A program made the position numbers and the translations under genes. A stretch of DNA of 64,000 nucleotides from Cytobacillus purgationiresistens (lineage in GTDB: Bacteria > Bacillota > Bacilli > Bacillales > Cytobacillaceae): NCBI RefSeq assembly GCF_030813235.1, contig NZ_JAUSUB010000012.1, positions 1 to 64,000 of the forward strand, in the 5' to 3' direction. This document shows positions 17,993 through 27,740 of the stretch, one piece after another. Position 1 is the stretch's first letter. The number at the start of each line of letters is the position of its first letter. The notes beneath the pieces were generated by a model. The model searched no databases. It had not been told where the DNA came from and worked only from the letters and a program-made list of their open reading frames with translations.

Positions 17993-18187
17993 CTTTATAT
18001 TTTTTTTAGGAGTCAACTCTCCTTTTAATTATTTTCACCTTCGTTCATCTCTCTTAAAGCACCTTTATTCAAAAAACACCACCTCCAATCATCTCATCTA
18101 ATTAGATAAGAAACCGAAGATGGTAAATTAAAAAAAATCCGCTAAATCATATGGCATATTTAAGCTGGTTGTATAACGGTAAAGAAG

Positions 18188-18355
18188 TTATTTAAGACGC
18201 CTTAAACTTACTAAAAATTCCTTAAAGACAATATTTAAGTTTCCTATCACTATGCCGCTCTCTGTTAAGATGCGTAAGTTCTCCGGCAGGTTGGCAAATA
18301 GATCAGGGACTACTGTCACACCAACTCCCAAACCAATTGAACAAAGGGCTACAGT
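18188..18355 (-). pseudogene. Degenerate duplicate of the pbuX 3' end
   Basis: The minus strand reads a protein tail nearly identical to xanthine permease over GLGVGVTVVPxLFANLPEN and LRILTESGIVIG, then is shortened by in-frame deletions and ends at a TAA in the same place relative to the shared ATTTAAGACGCC block. Upstream homology breaks near 18345, so only about the last 50 codons exist. Similarity extends past the stop to about 18078, matching the sequence downstream of the intact pbuX (20066 onward). It is a scar of a duplication, not a working gene. Confidence 0.85.
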
Positions 18356-18417
18356 AAGTGGAGTTTATAGATACTAATTGAAACAAACTGCAACATCTGC
18401 TACTCTGAAAACTATAA

Positions 18418-18633
18418 TTTTCAAACTACACAGCTTACTCAGTTAAGCTAGGATCTATTACTTTAACTTTAGCAGTTAGAAATAATTCTACTACACTTCA
18501 AAATGCACTAAATACAGGGAAAGGTTATTATAATGTTCAAACAACTTATAAAAGTATCATATATAAAGTTGGGGTTGATTTCACAATGACTATTTCTCAA
18601 GTCTATCCTACAACAACATTTATAGCTCTCTAA
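18418..18633 (+). pseudogene. 3' fragment of an unknown, possibly secreted protein gene
   Basis: An open frame without a start codon encodes about 71 residues rich in Thr, Ser, Asn and Tyr (for example GSITLTLAVRNN and YKVGVDFTMT) before a TAA. A different frame just upstream (near 18384-18414) reads compatible residues, suggesting a frameshift. It ends 18 nt before the next gene. I do not recognise the family. Confidence 0.4.
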
Positions 18634-18651
18634 GAGAGAAGTTGATAAAAA

Positions 18652-19152
18652 GTGACTATTCAAGTTGATAGCGTGGTTTTAGGATTAAATGCCGAATTAC
18701 TACCTTTGCAAATCAGTAACGATCCAAACCTTAGCTCACTGATTCTTAACGATAAAAATAAAAACTTACCCACAATCATCAGTAAACATAAAGATATTAC
18801 CTATGGCTATATAAGGTTGATTTTTAATCAAAAGGAGATATTTAATGAGGATCTTCGTGACTATTTGCTCCATAAATGGATAATCACAATAGATTGGCTT
18901 GAGGATTATATAACAAATGGAGAAGCAATAATGATAGAACCAGAAGGAATTTCTATAAAAAAAGGAAAAGAAAAAACAATTTTGTTCACTAATGCTATTG
19001 ATAAGAAAAAGCTAATATTACCTGAAGATGAGTTCTTAGAAAAGACTTTAAATTCAGGGAAGCACTTCTTTAAATTATTTATTCAGCTTACCAAAATGAC
19101 AGAATATCAAAAGTATGTACTGAAAATAGATAAACTATTAAGGGCTATATAG
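18652..19152 (+). CDS. Orphan hypothetical protein
   Basis: 166 aa with a GTG start and a weak purine-rich site (AGAGAGAAG) upstream. The protein is soluble, mixed alpha/beta in character and rich in Lys and Ile, with no signal peptide or membrane segment. I do not recognise it. It is followed at once by a strong terminator, which argues for a real expressed gene. Its small size and its position directly after a fragment of a secreted-type protein resemble an immunity gene left after a toxin, but that is speculation. Confidence 0.55.
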   Translation: MTIQVDSVVLGLNAELLPLQISNDPNLSSLILNDKNKNLPTIISKHKDITYGYIRLIFNQKEIFNEDLRDYLLHKWIITIDWLEDYITNGEAIMIEPEGISIKKGKEKTILFTNAIDKKKLILPEDEFLEKTLNSGKHFFKLFIQLTKMTEYQKYVLKIDKLLRAI

Positions 19153-19157
19153 AAACC

Positions 19158-19187
19158 AAAAGGAGATTCTTAAATGAATCTCCTTTT
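19158..19187 (+). terminator. Intrinsic terminator after the orphan gene
   Basis: Perfect 10-bp stem AAGGAGATTC / GAATCTCCTT with a 6-nt loop and a T-run, 8 nt after the stop codon. Confidence 0.85.
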
Positions 19188-19429
19188 CCCTTAAAATGTT
19201 TCTTTTATTTAAAAATTAGTTGAAGGTTATCACTATGGCAAAGAAACATACTAGCGTGAATTCATACACTTTCTACAGAAAGAATCTAGAACATAAATTA
19301 TTGTTAGAGTTCTATTTATTGTTCGACCTCCAATAGCCACCTCCTTCTTTTGAAGAGAGATTCGTGTCAGTATCCCCATCTCCATCTCCATCTCTCCAGT
19401 AACCGTCTACAGCATTTGTTTTATTTATT

Positions 19430-20020
19430 GTGGCTGTATCTATGGGAACTGGTGAAGGTGTCGAAACTGCAGGTGAACCAGTAAAAGAGACAGAAGCAGC
19501 AGTTACAAACAATAAAGAAGATGAAGCAGTAACTAAAGAAAAACCAAAAGCAGATTCTGATGAAGAAAAAAATAAAAGAAAAGACACTTATGTGAAAGAT
19601 ATGAAACCTCATATCGATGAAGCGATTAGTGAATATGATAAGATTTGGAATGATTTGTGGATACCAACCTTCACAAAACTAGGAAGCAATGAAATAACTC
19701 AAATAGATGCATATAAGAATATTAAAGATGCTCAAGCTAAGTATGATGCTTTATTTAGTCAAATAAATAAAATTGAAGTACCAAAAGGATTAACTAAGGA
19801 AGACAAAGAAAACATTAAAGAGTTTAAAAATGGTATGACAACTTCAGCAATGTTACGTGGAGACGCAACTAAGGAAGCTGCAAAAATGATTGATACAATG
19901 GATTTTTCACCTTCTACAATGACTGAAATAGAAGATATTGTAAGCAGATCAGATGCACAAATGCTAAGTGCAATTGCTCACATTACTAGTTTAGAACATG
20001 GATACGGCGTAGAAAGATAG
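19430..20020 (+). CDS. 5'-truncated hypothetical, charged helical (lipoprotein-like) protein
   Basis: 196 aa if begun at GTG 19430, but there is no ribosome binding site and the frame upstream, after a TAA, reads hydrophobic residues (AFVLFIVAVS). This looks like the end of a lost signal peptide or membrane anchor. The body has an acidic/lysine-rich linker (about residues 15-55), then a helical domain with conserved-looking WNDLWIPTF and ending GYGVER. A terminator follows. Most likely a decayed secreted or lipoprotein gene that has lost its 5' end; product unknown. Confidence 0.45.
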   Translation: MAVSMGTGEGVETAGEPVKETEAAVTNNKEDEAVTKEKPKADSDEEKNKRKDTYVKDMKPHIDEAISEYDKIWNDLWIPTFTKLGSNEITQIDAYKNIKDAQAKYDALFSQINKIEVPKGLTKEDKENIKEFKNGMTTSAMLRGDATKEAAKMIDTMDFSPSTMTEIEDIVSRSDAQMLSAIAHITSLEHGYGVER

Positions 20021-20029
20021 TTGTTCAAG

Positions 20030-20054
20030 CCCCTCTCTATTGAGAAGGGTTTTT
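20030..20054 (+). terminator. Intrinsic terminator at the end of the decayed pocket
   Basis: Stem CCCCTCTC / GAGAAGGG with one mismatch, loop TATT, followed by five Ts. Confidence 0.6.
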
Positions 20055-20173
20055 CTTCCGCATAAAAAATGCCACCTCCAAATCTCACCAAGTTTGATAA
20101 GAAAATGAAGATGACACTATCAAAATATGTTGGATCATTACCTGCTTTAATACCTCAAGACAGCAAAAGTTAT

Positions 20174-22298
<2,125 letters not shown>

Positions 22299-22321
22299 AA
22301 TTCGGTATTAAATTTACTCTC

Positions 22322-22349
22322 ATTATATCATCCTATTTGCGGATTTCAA
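22322..22349 (-). promoter_or_regulatory. Sigma-A promoter of the xpt riboswitch operon
   Basis: TTGAAA, 16 nt, TATAAT on the minus strand, placing the transcription start about 15-20 nt before the aptamer. Confidence 0.8.
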
Positions 22350-22364
22350 TAGGATATTGTTAGA

Positions 22365-22408
22365 AATAACGAACGTTAGTAAAATTTATTCATTTAACAT
22401 TCGTATAT
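22365..22408. promoter_or_regulatory. Candidate PurR box upstream of xpt-pbuX
   Basis: Inverted arms ACGAACGTTA (22369-22378) and TAACATTCGT (22395-22404) with central CGAA/TTCG and the spacing of Bacillus PurBoxes, lying just upstream of the -35. Bacillus PurR represses xpt-pbuX when PRPP is low, so this gives control at initiation on top of the riboswitch. Confidence 0.7.
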
Positions 22409-22723
22409 TATAAATATTCATAGTATTTAAAATAATGATCACTGAAGTGAAATACTTTCCTGCATTCTTCGGATGATTGCAGCTGCCCGCAACTATTATC
22501 ACATTCGTATACCACTCCTAAAATTAATTCACAAAAACTTCAATTATGAGATTAAACATTATCGTGCTTAAACACTAACGTGGCAATTTATCACTATTAA
22601 CATAGTATTTATACAACGAATGAACACTTTGTGACACTGCAAGAAACACGTAGAAATGGCCTATTTCTCTTGTATGATGAAAGTGTAATTATAAACTATT
22701 TAACTATCAAAGGAGTGGGTGAA
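22409..22723. other. Divergent intergenic region between xpt and the ba3 oxidase genes
   Basis: AT-rich and without an open frame of interest. It must hold the oxidase operon promoter; a TATGAT preceded by TG near 22670 is a possible -10, with no clear -35. Nothing else seen. Confidence 0.5.
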
Positions 22724-22873
22724 ATGGCACAAACACAAAAGTCTGAAATACAAGATGAAAAGGTTGAAAAAGAACCTACGCTTTTAGGTGCATTCACAGC
22801 TGTAATGATTGTCGGCTTGTTCATTATCATTACTTGGGCAGGGGTTTTTATCCTATTTAATCAACGATTTTAG
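22724..22873 (+). CDS. ba3-type cytochrome c oxidase small subunit IIa
   Basis: 49 aa with one membrane helix (about residues 22-45, AFTAVMIVGLFIII then TWAGVFILF) after a charged N-terminus. Size, topology and place directly before subunit II match the subunit IIa peptide of b(o/a)3-type oxidases. ATG follows AAAGGAGTGGG; an upstream in-frame start has no SD. First gene of the oxidase operon. Confidence 0.82.
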   Translation: MAQTQKSEIQDEKVEKEPTLLGAFTAVMIVGLFIIITWAGVFILFNQRF

Positions 22874-22890
22874 ACGGGGAGGAATCAAAA

Positions 22891-23370
22891 ATGCATATGC
22901 ATAAGTTCGAGAAAATTTGGTTGATATTTGGTGTGGCTTCTTTAATCGTATTCTTATCTGTTCTTGGTGTCAGCGCCTTTCACCAAGGCCACCATCCTTC
23001 AAGCTGGTCCAACATCATCGACCCGGAACAGGTGGATGAAACAAAACCATTTGACGAGCCCGGATTAAAAAAAGTAGAAGGAAAGGAATGGGATTATGAA
23101 CTCGTATTTGTAGCTTCCGCCTTTTTATATGCACCGAGTGAAGTGCAAATTCCTTTAGGCTCTACGGTAAAAATCATCGCCACTACTAAGGATGTTATTC
23201 ATGGCTTCCAAATACCAGGTTCAAATGTCAATATGATGCTGGAGCCCGGTTATATTGTTGAATACATTACCACTTTAAACCAGCCAGGCGAATTTTTAGT
23301 GCTCTGCAATGAATATTGCGGCGTGGGGCACCATATGATGACTTCAAAAATTGAGGTGGTTGAATCGTGA
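22891..23370 (+). CDS. cbaB: ba3-type cytochrome c oxidase subunit II
   Basis: 159 aa. A single N-terminal anchor (residues 10-32) and an extracellular cupredoxin domain. The CuA site is visible: His in VIHGFQ, then CNEYCGVGHHMM, which gives the two cysteines, glutamate, histidine and methionine. It accepts electrons from cytochrome c. SD GGGGAGGAA; it overlaps the next gene by 4 nt. Confidence 0.92.
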   Translation: MHMHKFEKIWLIFGVASLIVFLSVLGVSAFHQGHHPSSWSNIIDPEQVDETKPFDEPGLKKVEGKEWDYELVFVASAFLYAPSEVQIPLGSTVKIIATTKDVIHGFQIPGSNVNMMLEPGYIVEYITTLNQPGEFLVLCNEYCGVGHHMMTSKIEVVES

Positions 23371-25019
23371 GTATGACGAATCGTTTAAAAGTTGACAGAC
23401 GCGATGGGAAATTAGTTATGGCTCATTTTTATGTGGCCTTTATTTCACTTGCCATAGGCGGGCTAGCTGGCCTTTTGCAAGTATTGGTCCGGTCGGGCAT
23501 GTTTGTATTGCCTGCCGGCATCGGCTATTATCAGCTACTAACTTTACATGGCGTAGTTTTAGCGCTTGTTTTAACAACCTATTTCATCATGGGCTTTCAA
23601 ATTGCTGCCGTGAGCAGAACCTCCGGCACGCTTACAAGCAAGCAGAGAAAGATTGGATGGACGGGCTTTGTCATCATGACAATCGGGACAATCCTTGCTG
23701 CAGTCATGATTTTATTAAATGAAGCTACTGTTTTATATACATTCTATGCCCCCCTGCAAGCTCACTCAATTTTCTATATCGGGTTGACGCTAGTGATTGT
23801 AGGAAGCTGGCTGGGCAGTGCGGTTATTCTTCTAAAATATAGACAGTGGAGAAAGGAAAACCATAAACAAACGAGTCCATTAATTACGTTTATGGCAGTG
23901 GTCAATTCCATTATGTGGATTGTAGCTACAATTGGAGTAGCAGCAACTGTTCTTCTCCAGCTCTTGCCATGGTCGCTTGGACTTGTCGAAACCATAAATG
24001 TCGGTGTCAGCAGAACGTTGTTTTGGTATTTCGGCCATCCGCTCGTGTATTTCTGGCTGCTGCCTGCTTATATGGCATGGTATGTTATTATTCCCAAAAT
24101 CATTGGAGCTAAAATTTTCTCTGACTCACTGGCTAGATTTTCGTTCATTTTATTTCTACTTTTCTCTATACCCGTCGGTTTTCATCATCAATTAATGGAA
24201 CCTGGAATTGATGCTTCATGGAAATTCATTCAAGTTGTATTAACTTTTCTTGTCATCATTCCTTCATTGATGACTGCGTTTTCTTTATTTGCTACCTTTG
24301 AAAGCTATGGCCGGTCTAAAGGGGCAAAGGGTTTATTTGGCTGGTTTAAAAAGCTGCCATGGAAGGACGCCCGTTTTGTCGTGCCATTTATCGGTATGGT
24401 TGCTTTCATCCCAGGCGGTGCCGGTGGAATTATCAATGCCTCCAATCAAATGAACCAAGTCGTTCATAATACGATATGGGTAACGGGACACTTTCATTTA
24501 ACGGTTGCCACCGCTGTTCTTTTAACCTTTTTCGGTATTAGCTATTGGCTAATTCCGCATTTAACTGGACGCACTTTGACAAAGGCGATGAACAATTTGG
24601 CCATTACTCAAGGTATTCTTTGGGCAGTAGGCATGACCTTCATGTCGGGAGCTATGCATGCTGCAGGTCTTCTTGGCGCTCCTCGCCGCTCTTCCTTTTC
24701 CGAATATGGCGGAGCATCCATAGCAGCGGAATGGATTCCGTATCAAGTAGCTCAGGCAGTCGGTGGTTCCATTCTTTTCTTATCGATTATTTTGATGCTC
24801 TATATTATTATTAATCTCGCATTTTTTGCTCCGAAAGGCGAACAGGATTTCCCTATTGGCGAAATTGCTGAAACAGCAGAAAAAACGCCTAAAATTCTCG
24901 AAAACTGGAAAATATGGATCGGTATTACCGTCTTGCTGATTTTGTTTGCGTACACGATACCGTTCATTGATATGTTCCACCATGCACCTCCGGGATCAAA
25001 AGGATATAAGCTATGGTAA
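23367..25019 (+). CDS. cbaA: ba3-type cytochrome c oxidase subunit I
   Basis: 550 aa, about 13 helices. Haem ligands and CuB histidines are visible in THGVVLALV, FGHPLVYFWLLP (with the HPxVY His-Tyr pair) and NTIWVTGHFHLTVA. It is a proton-pumping B-type haem-copper oxidase, often of high oxygen affinity. The GTG start overlaps the subunit II stop and has GAGGTGG 7 nt upstream. The operon of IIa-II-I is complete and ends in a bidirectional terminator. Confidence 0.93.
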   Translation: MSMTNRLKVDRRDGKLVMAHFYVAFISLAIGGLAGLLQVLVRSGMFVLPAGIGYYQLLTLHGVVLALVLTTYFIMGFQIAAVSRTSGTLTSKQRKIGWTGFVIMTIGTILAAVMILLNEATVLYTFYAPLQAHSIFYIGLTLVIVGSWLGSAVILLKYRQWRKENHKQTSPLITFMAVVNSIMWIVATIGVAATVLLQLLPWSLGLVETINVGVSRTLFWYFGHPLVYFWLLPAYMAWYVIIPKIIGAKIFSDSLARFSFILFLLFSIPVGFHHQLMEPGIDASWKFIQVVLTFLVIIPSLMTAFSLFATFESYGRSKGAKGLFGWFKKLPWKDARFVVPFIGMVAFIPGGAGGIINASNQMNQVVHNTIWVTGHFHLTVATAVLLTFFGISYWLIPHLTGRTLTKAMNNLAITQGILWAVGMTFMSGAMHAAGLLGAPRRSSFSEYGGASIAAEWIPYQVAQAVGGSILFLSIILMLYIIINLAFFAPKGEQDFPIGEIAETAEKTPKILENWKIWIGITVLLILFAYTIPFIDMFHHAPPGSKGYKLW

Positions 25020-25036
25020 ATTTATGAGAACAAGCA

Positions 25037-25065
25037 AACAGGCTATGCTGCGCATAGCCTGTTAT
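25037..25065. terminator. Bidirectional terminator between cbaA and the DMT transporter
   Basis: Near-perfect inverted repeat AACAGGCTATGC / GCATAGCCTGTT between the convergent genes; the minus-strand stop codon lies in its right arm. Confidence 0.75.
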
Positions 25066-25970
25066 TCATTCAATGCTATTTTTGTTTGTCGACTTTTCCT
25101 CGAAGGCAAGTTAACAATAATGACTGAACTAATGATTAATACTGCACCGACGATTTGCATAGCAGCTAATGATTCATTAAACATGAGAACACCCAGTGAA
25201 GTGGCTACTATCGGTTCAACTGTTGCGATGACCGCTGCCTTGCTTCCTTCTGTTTTTTCAAGACCCCAAGTATAAAGAACATAGGCTAAGACAGTTGGTA
25301 AAAGCCCCAATCCGATCCCATATAGAAGTACATCCATACGCATGAGAAGATCTGCCTTTTCCCACAGCCTCGTGACCGGTATCAATGCAATCGCGGCAAC
25401 AAGGAATGTGTAGAAAGTAATGGCAAACGGACTATATTTTACGAGGGCAAACTTGCCGAATATCGTATAAAGCGCGTAACCTAAACCTGAACCAAGTCCA
25501 GTTAAAATACCCATAAATGTTAAGTTGCTATTTCCAACTGCCATACCAGCAATTAACACACAGCCGCTGATTGTACCGATGACAGCTAGTATCTTATTTA
25601 AGGTCATGCTTTCTTTTAGAAAGAAGTAGGATAGAATCGTTACAAATGCTGGCGCGGTATATAAGAAAATCACCGCCATCGAAATATTGATTTGACTCAT
25701 CGTTGTAAAATAGCAGTAGTTAAAAAAGACAATACTAAATATCCCTGTTCCAATAAAGAAACGAATATCGGCTGCTTTTTTCAACTTCATTTGCTCCCGA
25801 TAGCCAAACATTCCAATAATGATTAAAAACATGGCAGCAAATAAAGCTCTAATTGCAACAATTTCCATTGAGGTAAAGCCAAGACTCTCTAAACCTTTTA
25901 CAAAAAAGCCAATGATGCCCCATAAACTTGCCCCTGCAGCAATCATAAAATATGGAAGTATTTTTTTCAT
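25062..25970 (-). CDS. EamA/DMT-family transporter
   Basis: 302 aa from the ATG at 25970 (SD GGAGAG). Ten membrane segments in two EamA repeats. GASLWGIIGFFVKG starts the first and the second half contains GLGSGLGYALYTIFGK. It is probably a metabolite or drug exporter; the substrate is unknown. A stop lies within the terminator shared with cbaA. Confidence 0.85.
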   Translation of the reverse strand: MKKILPYFMIAAGASLWGIIGFFVKGLESLGFTSMEIVAIRALFAAMFLIIIGMFGYREQMKLKKAADIRFFIGTGIFSIVFFNYCYFTTMSQINISMAVIFLYTAPAFVTILSYFFLKESMTLNKILAVIGTISGCVLIAGMAVGNSNLTFMGILTGLGSGLGYALYTIFGKFALVKYSPFAITFYTFLVAAIALIPVTRLWEKADLLMRMDVLLYGIGLGLLPTVLAYVLYTWGLEKTEGSKAAVIATVEPIVATSLGVLMFNESLAAMQIVGAVLIISSVIIVNLPSRKSRQTKIALNE

Positions 25971-26041
25971 GTCCACTCTCCAATAAATGAAGAAGCGGTG
26001 CCGGATGAACACCACTCCCTTTTCTCTTCGATGAGTTTTAG

Positions 26042-27562
26042 TTAGGTTAATTGATAAATCTTAGTGTATTTTTCATATAAGTAATCTATTAAATATTGAA
26101 CATTCAACCCTTCGCCAGTTATATCCTTCAAGATATTAAGCGGTTCTTTCATCTTGCCGTATTGATGTACATGCTCCGTAAGCCACTCTCTAATTGGAAG
26201 AAGATTTCCCTCTTCTAATAACTTATCATAGTTCGGCAAATCCTTAATCATTGTATTCTTTAATTGTGCCGCATACATATAGCCTAATGCATAAGAAGGG
26301 AAGTATCCAAAGCTGCCACCTGCCCAATGAACATCTTGCAGCACGCCTACACTATCATTTTCCGGCTTAATGCCTAAATACTCTTCATATTTTTGATTCC
26401 ATATTTCCGGCAGATCTTTTACTGCAATTTCATCATTGAATAATCCCTTTTCAATCTCATAGCGAATCATAATGTGAAGAGGATAGGTCAATTCATCCGC
26501 TTCAATCCGAATGAGAGATGGCTTGGATTCATTAATAGCCCGATAAAATTCATCCAATGAAACTTGATCAAATTGATCAGGAGCATACTCTTTTAATAAA
26601 TCATAATTTTGCTTCCAAAAAGATTTGTTGCGGCTAACAAAATTCTCGTAAAATAATGACTGTGATTCATGGATGCCCATAGAGGTGCCATCACATAAAG
26701 GAGTGCCCATTAGTTTCTTTGAGATATTTTGTTCATACAGCGCGTGCCCGCCTTCATGTATTGTACCGAAAACTGCCATGCGAAAGTCATTTTCATCATA
26801 GCGGGTTGTAACTCGAACGTCACCAGGGTTTAAACTGACGGCAAAAGGGTGAACGGTTTCATCCAGGCGTCCAGCTTCAAAGTTATAGCCCATTTGCTTA
26901 AGAATTTCCAATGTGAAGGCGCGCTGCTTCTCTTTTGGAAAATGTTTAAACAAGAATTCCGTTTCCGGTGCGTTTGCCGATTCAGAGATGCGTTTGACTA
27001 GAGGCACAATTTGATTGCGCAGCTTCCCAAATACATCATCCAATGTCTTTACTGTTACACCTGGCTCATACATATCCAGCAAAGTATTATATTTATTTTC
27101 TTTATATCCCCAATAGCCAATGAACTTCTTATTGAATGCTACTAGTTTCTCTATGTATGGACGGAATAGTTCGAAGTCTGCCTTTTCTCTTGCTTCCTCC
27201 CAAACGCTCTCTGCCTGAGATTGCAAAATCACATATTCTTTATATTCATCTGCTGGAATTTTTTTGTTTTTATCATATTCTTTCTTACTTTCTTCTACTA
27301 ACTTCAAAGTAACTTGAGATAACGATTGCTTTGCTTCACTAGTAGATAGTTTTGCAATATAAGCTGCCATCTCCTCGCTGGTTGACATCTGAAATGCTTC
27401 AGCTGATAAAATCCCGATTACATTTGACCGCTGCTCCACGCCTTGCTTAGGAGCTCCAGTCCGCAAATCCCAGCCCATCAGCGAAATCGCCTCTTGATAA
27501 GCAACCATTTTATTCACATATTTGATAAACGCTTCTTCCACTTGTTTGATAGCTATCATCAT
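26042..27562 (-). CDS. ypwA: Carboxypeptidase Taq, M32 family
   Basis: 506 aa, full length for M32. The zinc motif HEGGH (residues in IHEGGHALYEQN) with the downstream ESQSLFYENF segment completes the HExxH...E site. It removes C-terminal residues from peptides in the cytoplasm. Position next to ypvA agrees with B. subtilis ypwA. SD GGGGGA. Confidence 0.92.
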   Translation of the reverse strand: MMIAIKQVEEAFIKYVNKMVAYQEAISLMGWDLRTGAPKQGVEQRSNVIGILSAEAFQMSTSEEMAAYIAKLSTSEAKQSLSQVTLKLVEESKKEYDKNKKIPADEYKEYVILQSQAESVWEEAREKADFELFRPYIEKLVAFNKKFIGYWGYKENKYNTLLDMYEPGVTVKTLDDVFGKLRNQIVPLVKRISESANAPETEFLFKHFPKEKQRAFTLEILKQMGYNFEAGRLDETVHPFAVSLNPGDVRVTTRYDENDFRMAVFGTIHEGGHALYEQNISKKLMGTPLCDGTSMGIHESQSLFYENFVSRNKSFWKQNYDLLKEYAPDQFDQVSLDEFYRAINESKPSLIRIEADELTYPLHIMIRYEIEKGLFNDEIAVKDLPEIWNQKYEEYLGIKPENDSVGVLQDVHWAGGSFGYFPSYALGYMYAAQLKNTMIKDLPNYDKLLEEGNLLPIREWLTEHVHQYGKMKEPLNILKDITGEGLNVQYLIDYLYEKYTKIYQLT

Positions 27563-27702
27563 ACATTTTCCCCCTAAAATCAGTTGCTTCCTATTTTATC
27601 ATATTCTTCCGAAAAATTGCCATGTTAAGACCGGGTTTTATTTGAGCATTAATAGTTAAGTTTTTCAACCCTTCTTTTCATTCAAATAGGAGCCTGCCTA
27701 GG

Positions 27703-27730
27703 CAAAAAACCCGCATCATGACTGCGGGTT
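27703..27730 (-). terminator. Intrinsic terminator of ypvA
   Basis: Stem AACCCGCA / TGCGGGTT followed on the minus strand by six Ts, 11 nt past the ypvA stop. Confidence 0.85.
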
Positions 27731-27740
27731 CAAGAATTGA

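Noticed and set aside
18188..18355. Independent second permease gene
   Set aside because: Only the C-terminal tail is present, with deletions and no upstream continuation.
19235..19336. 33-aa plus-strand open frame
   Set aside because: Weak ribosome binding site, no recognisable features, within decayed sequence.
19312..19587. Minus-strand open frame with a DGDGDG/GYWR tail
   Set aside because: It is antisense to the truncated gene over most of its length and has no start signals; only the tail is odd, recorded as a hint of a joint.
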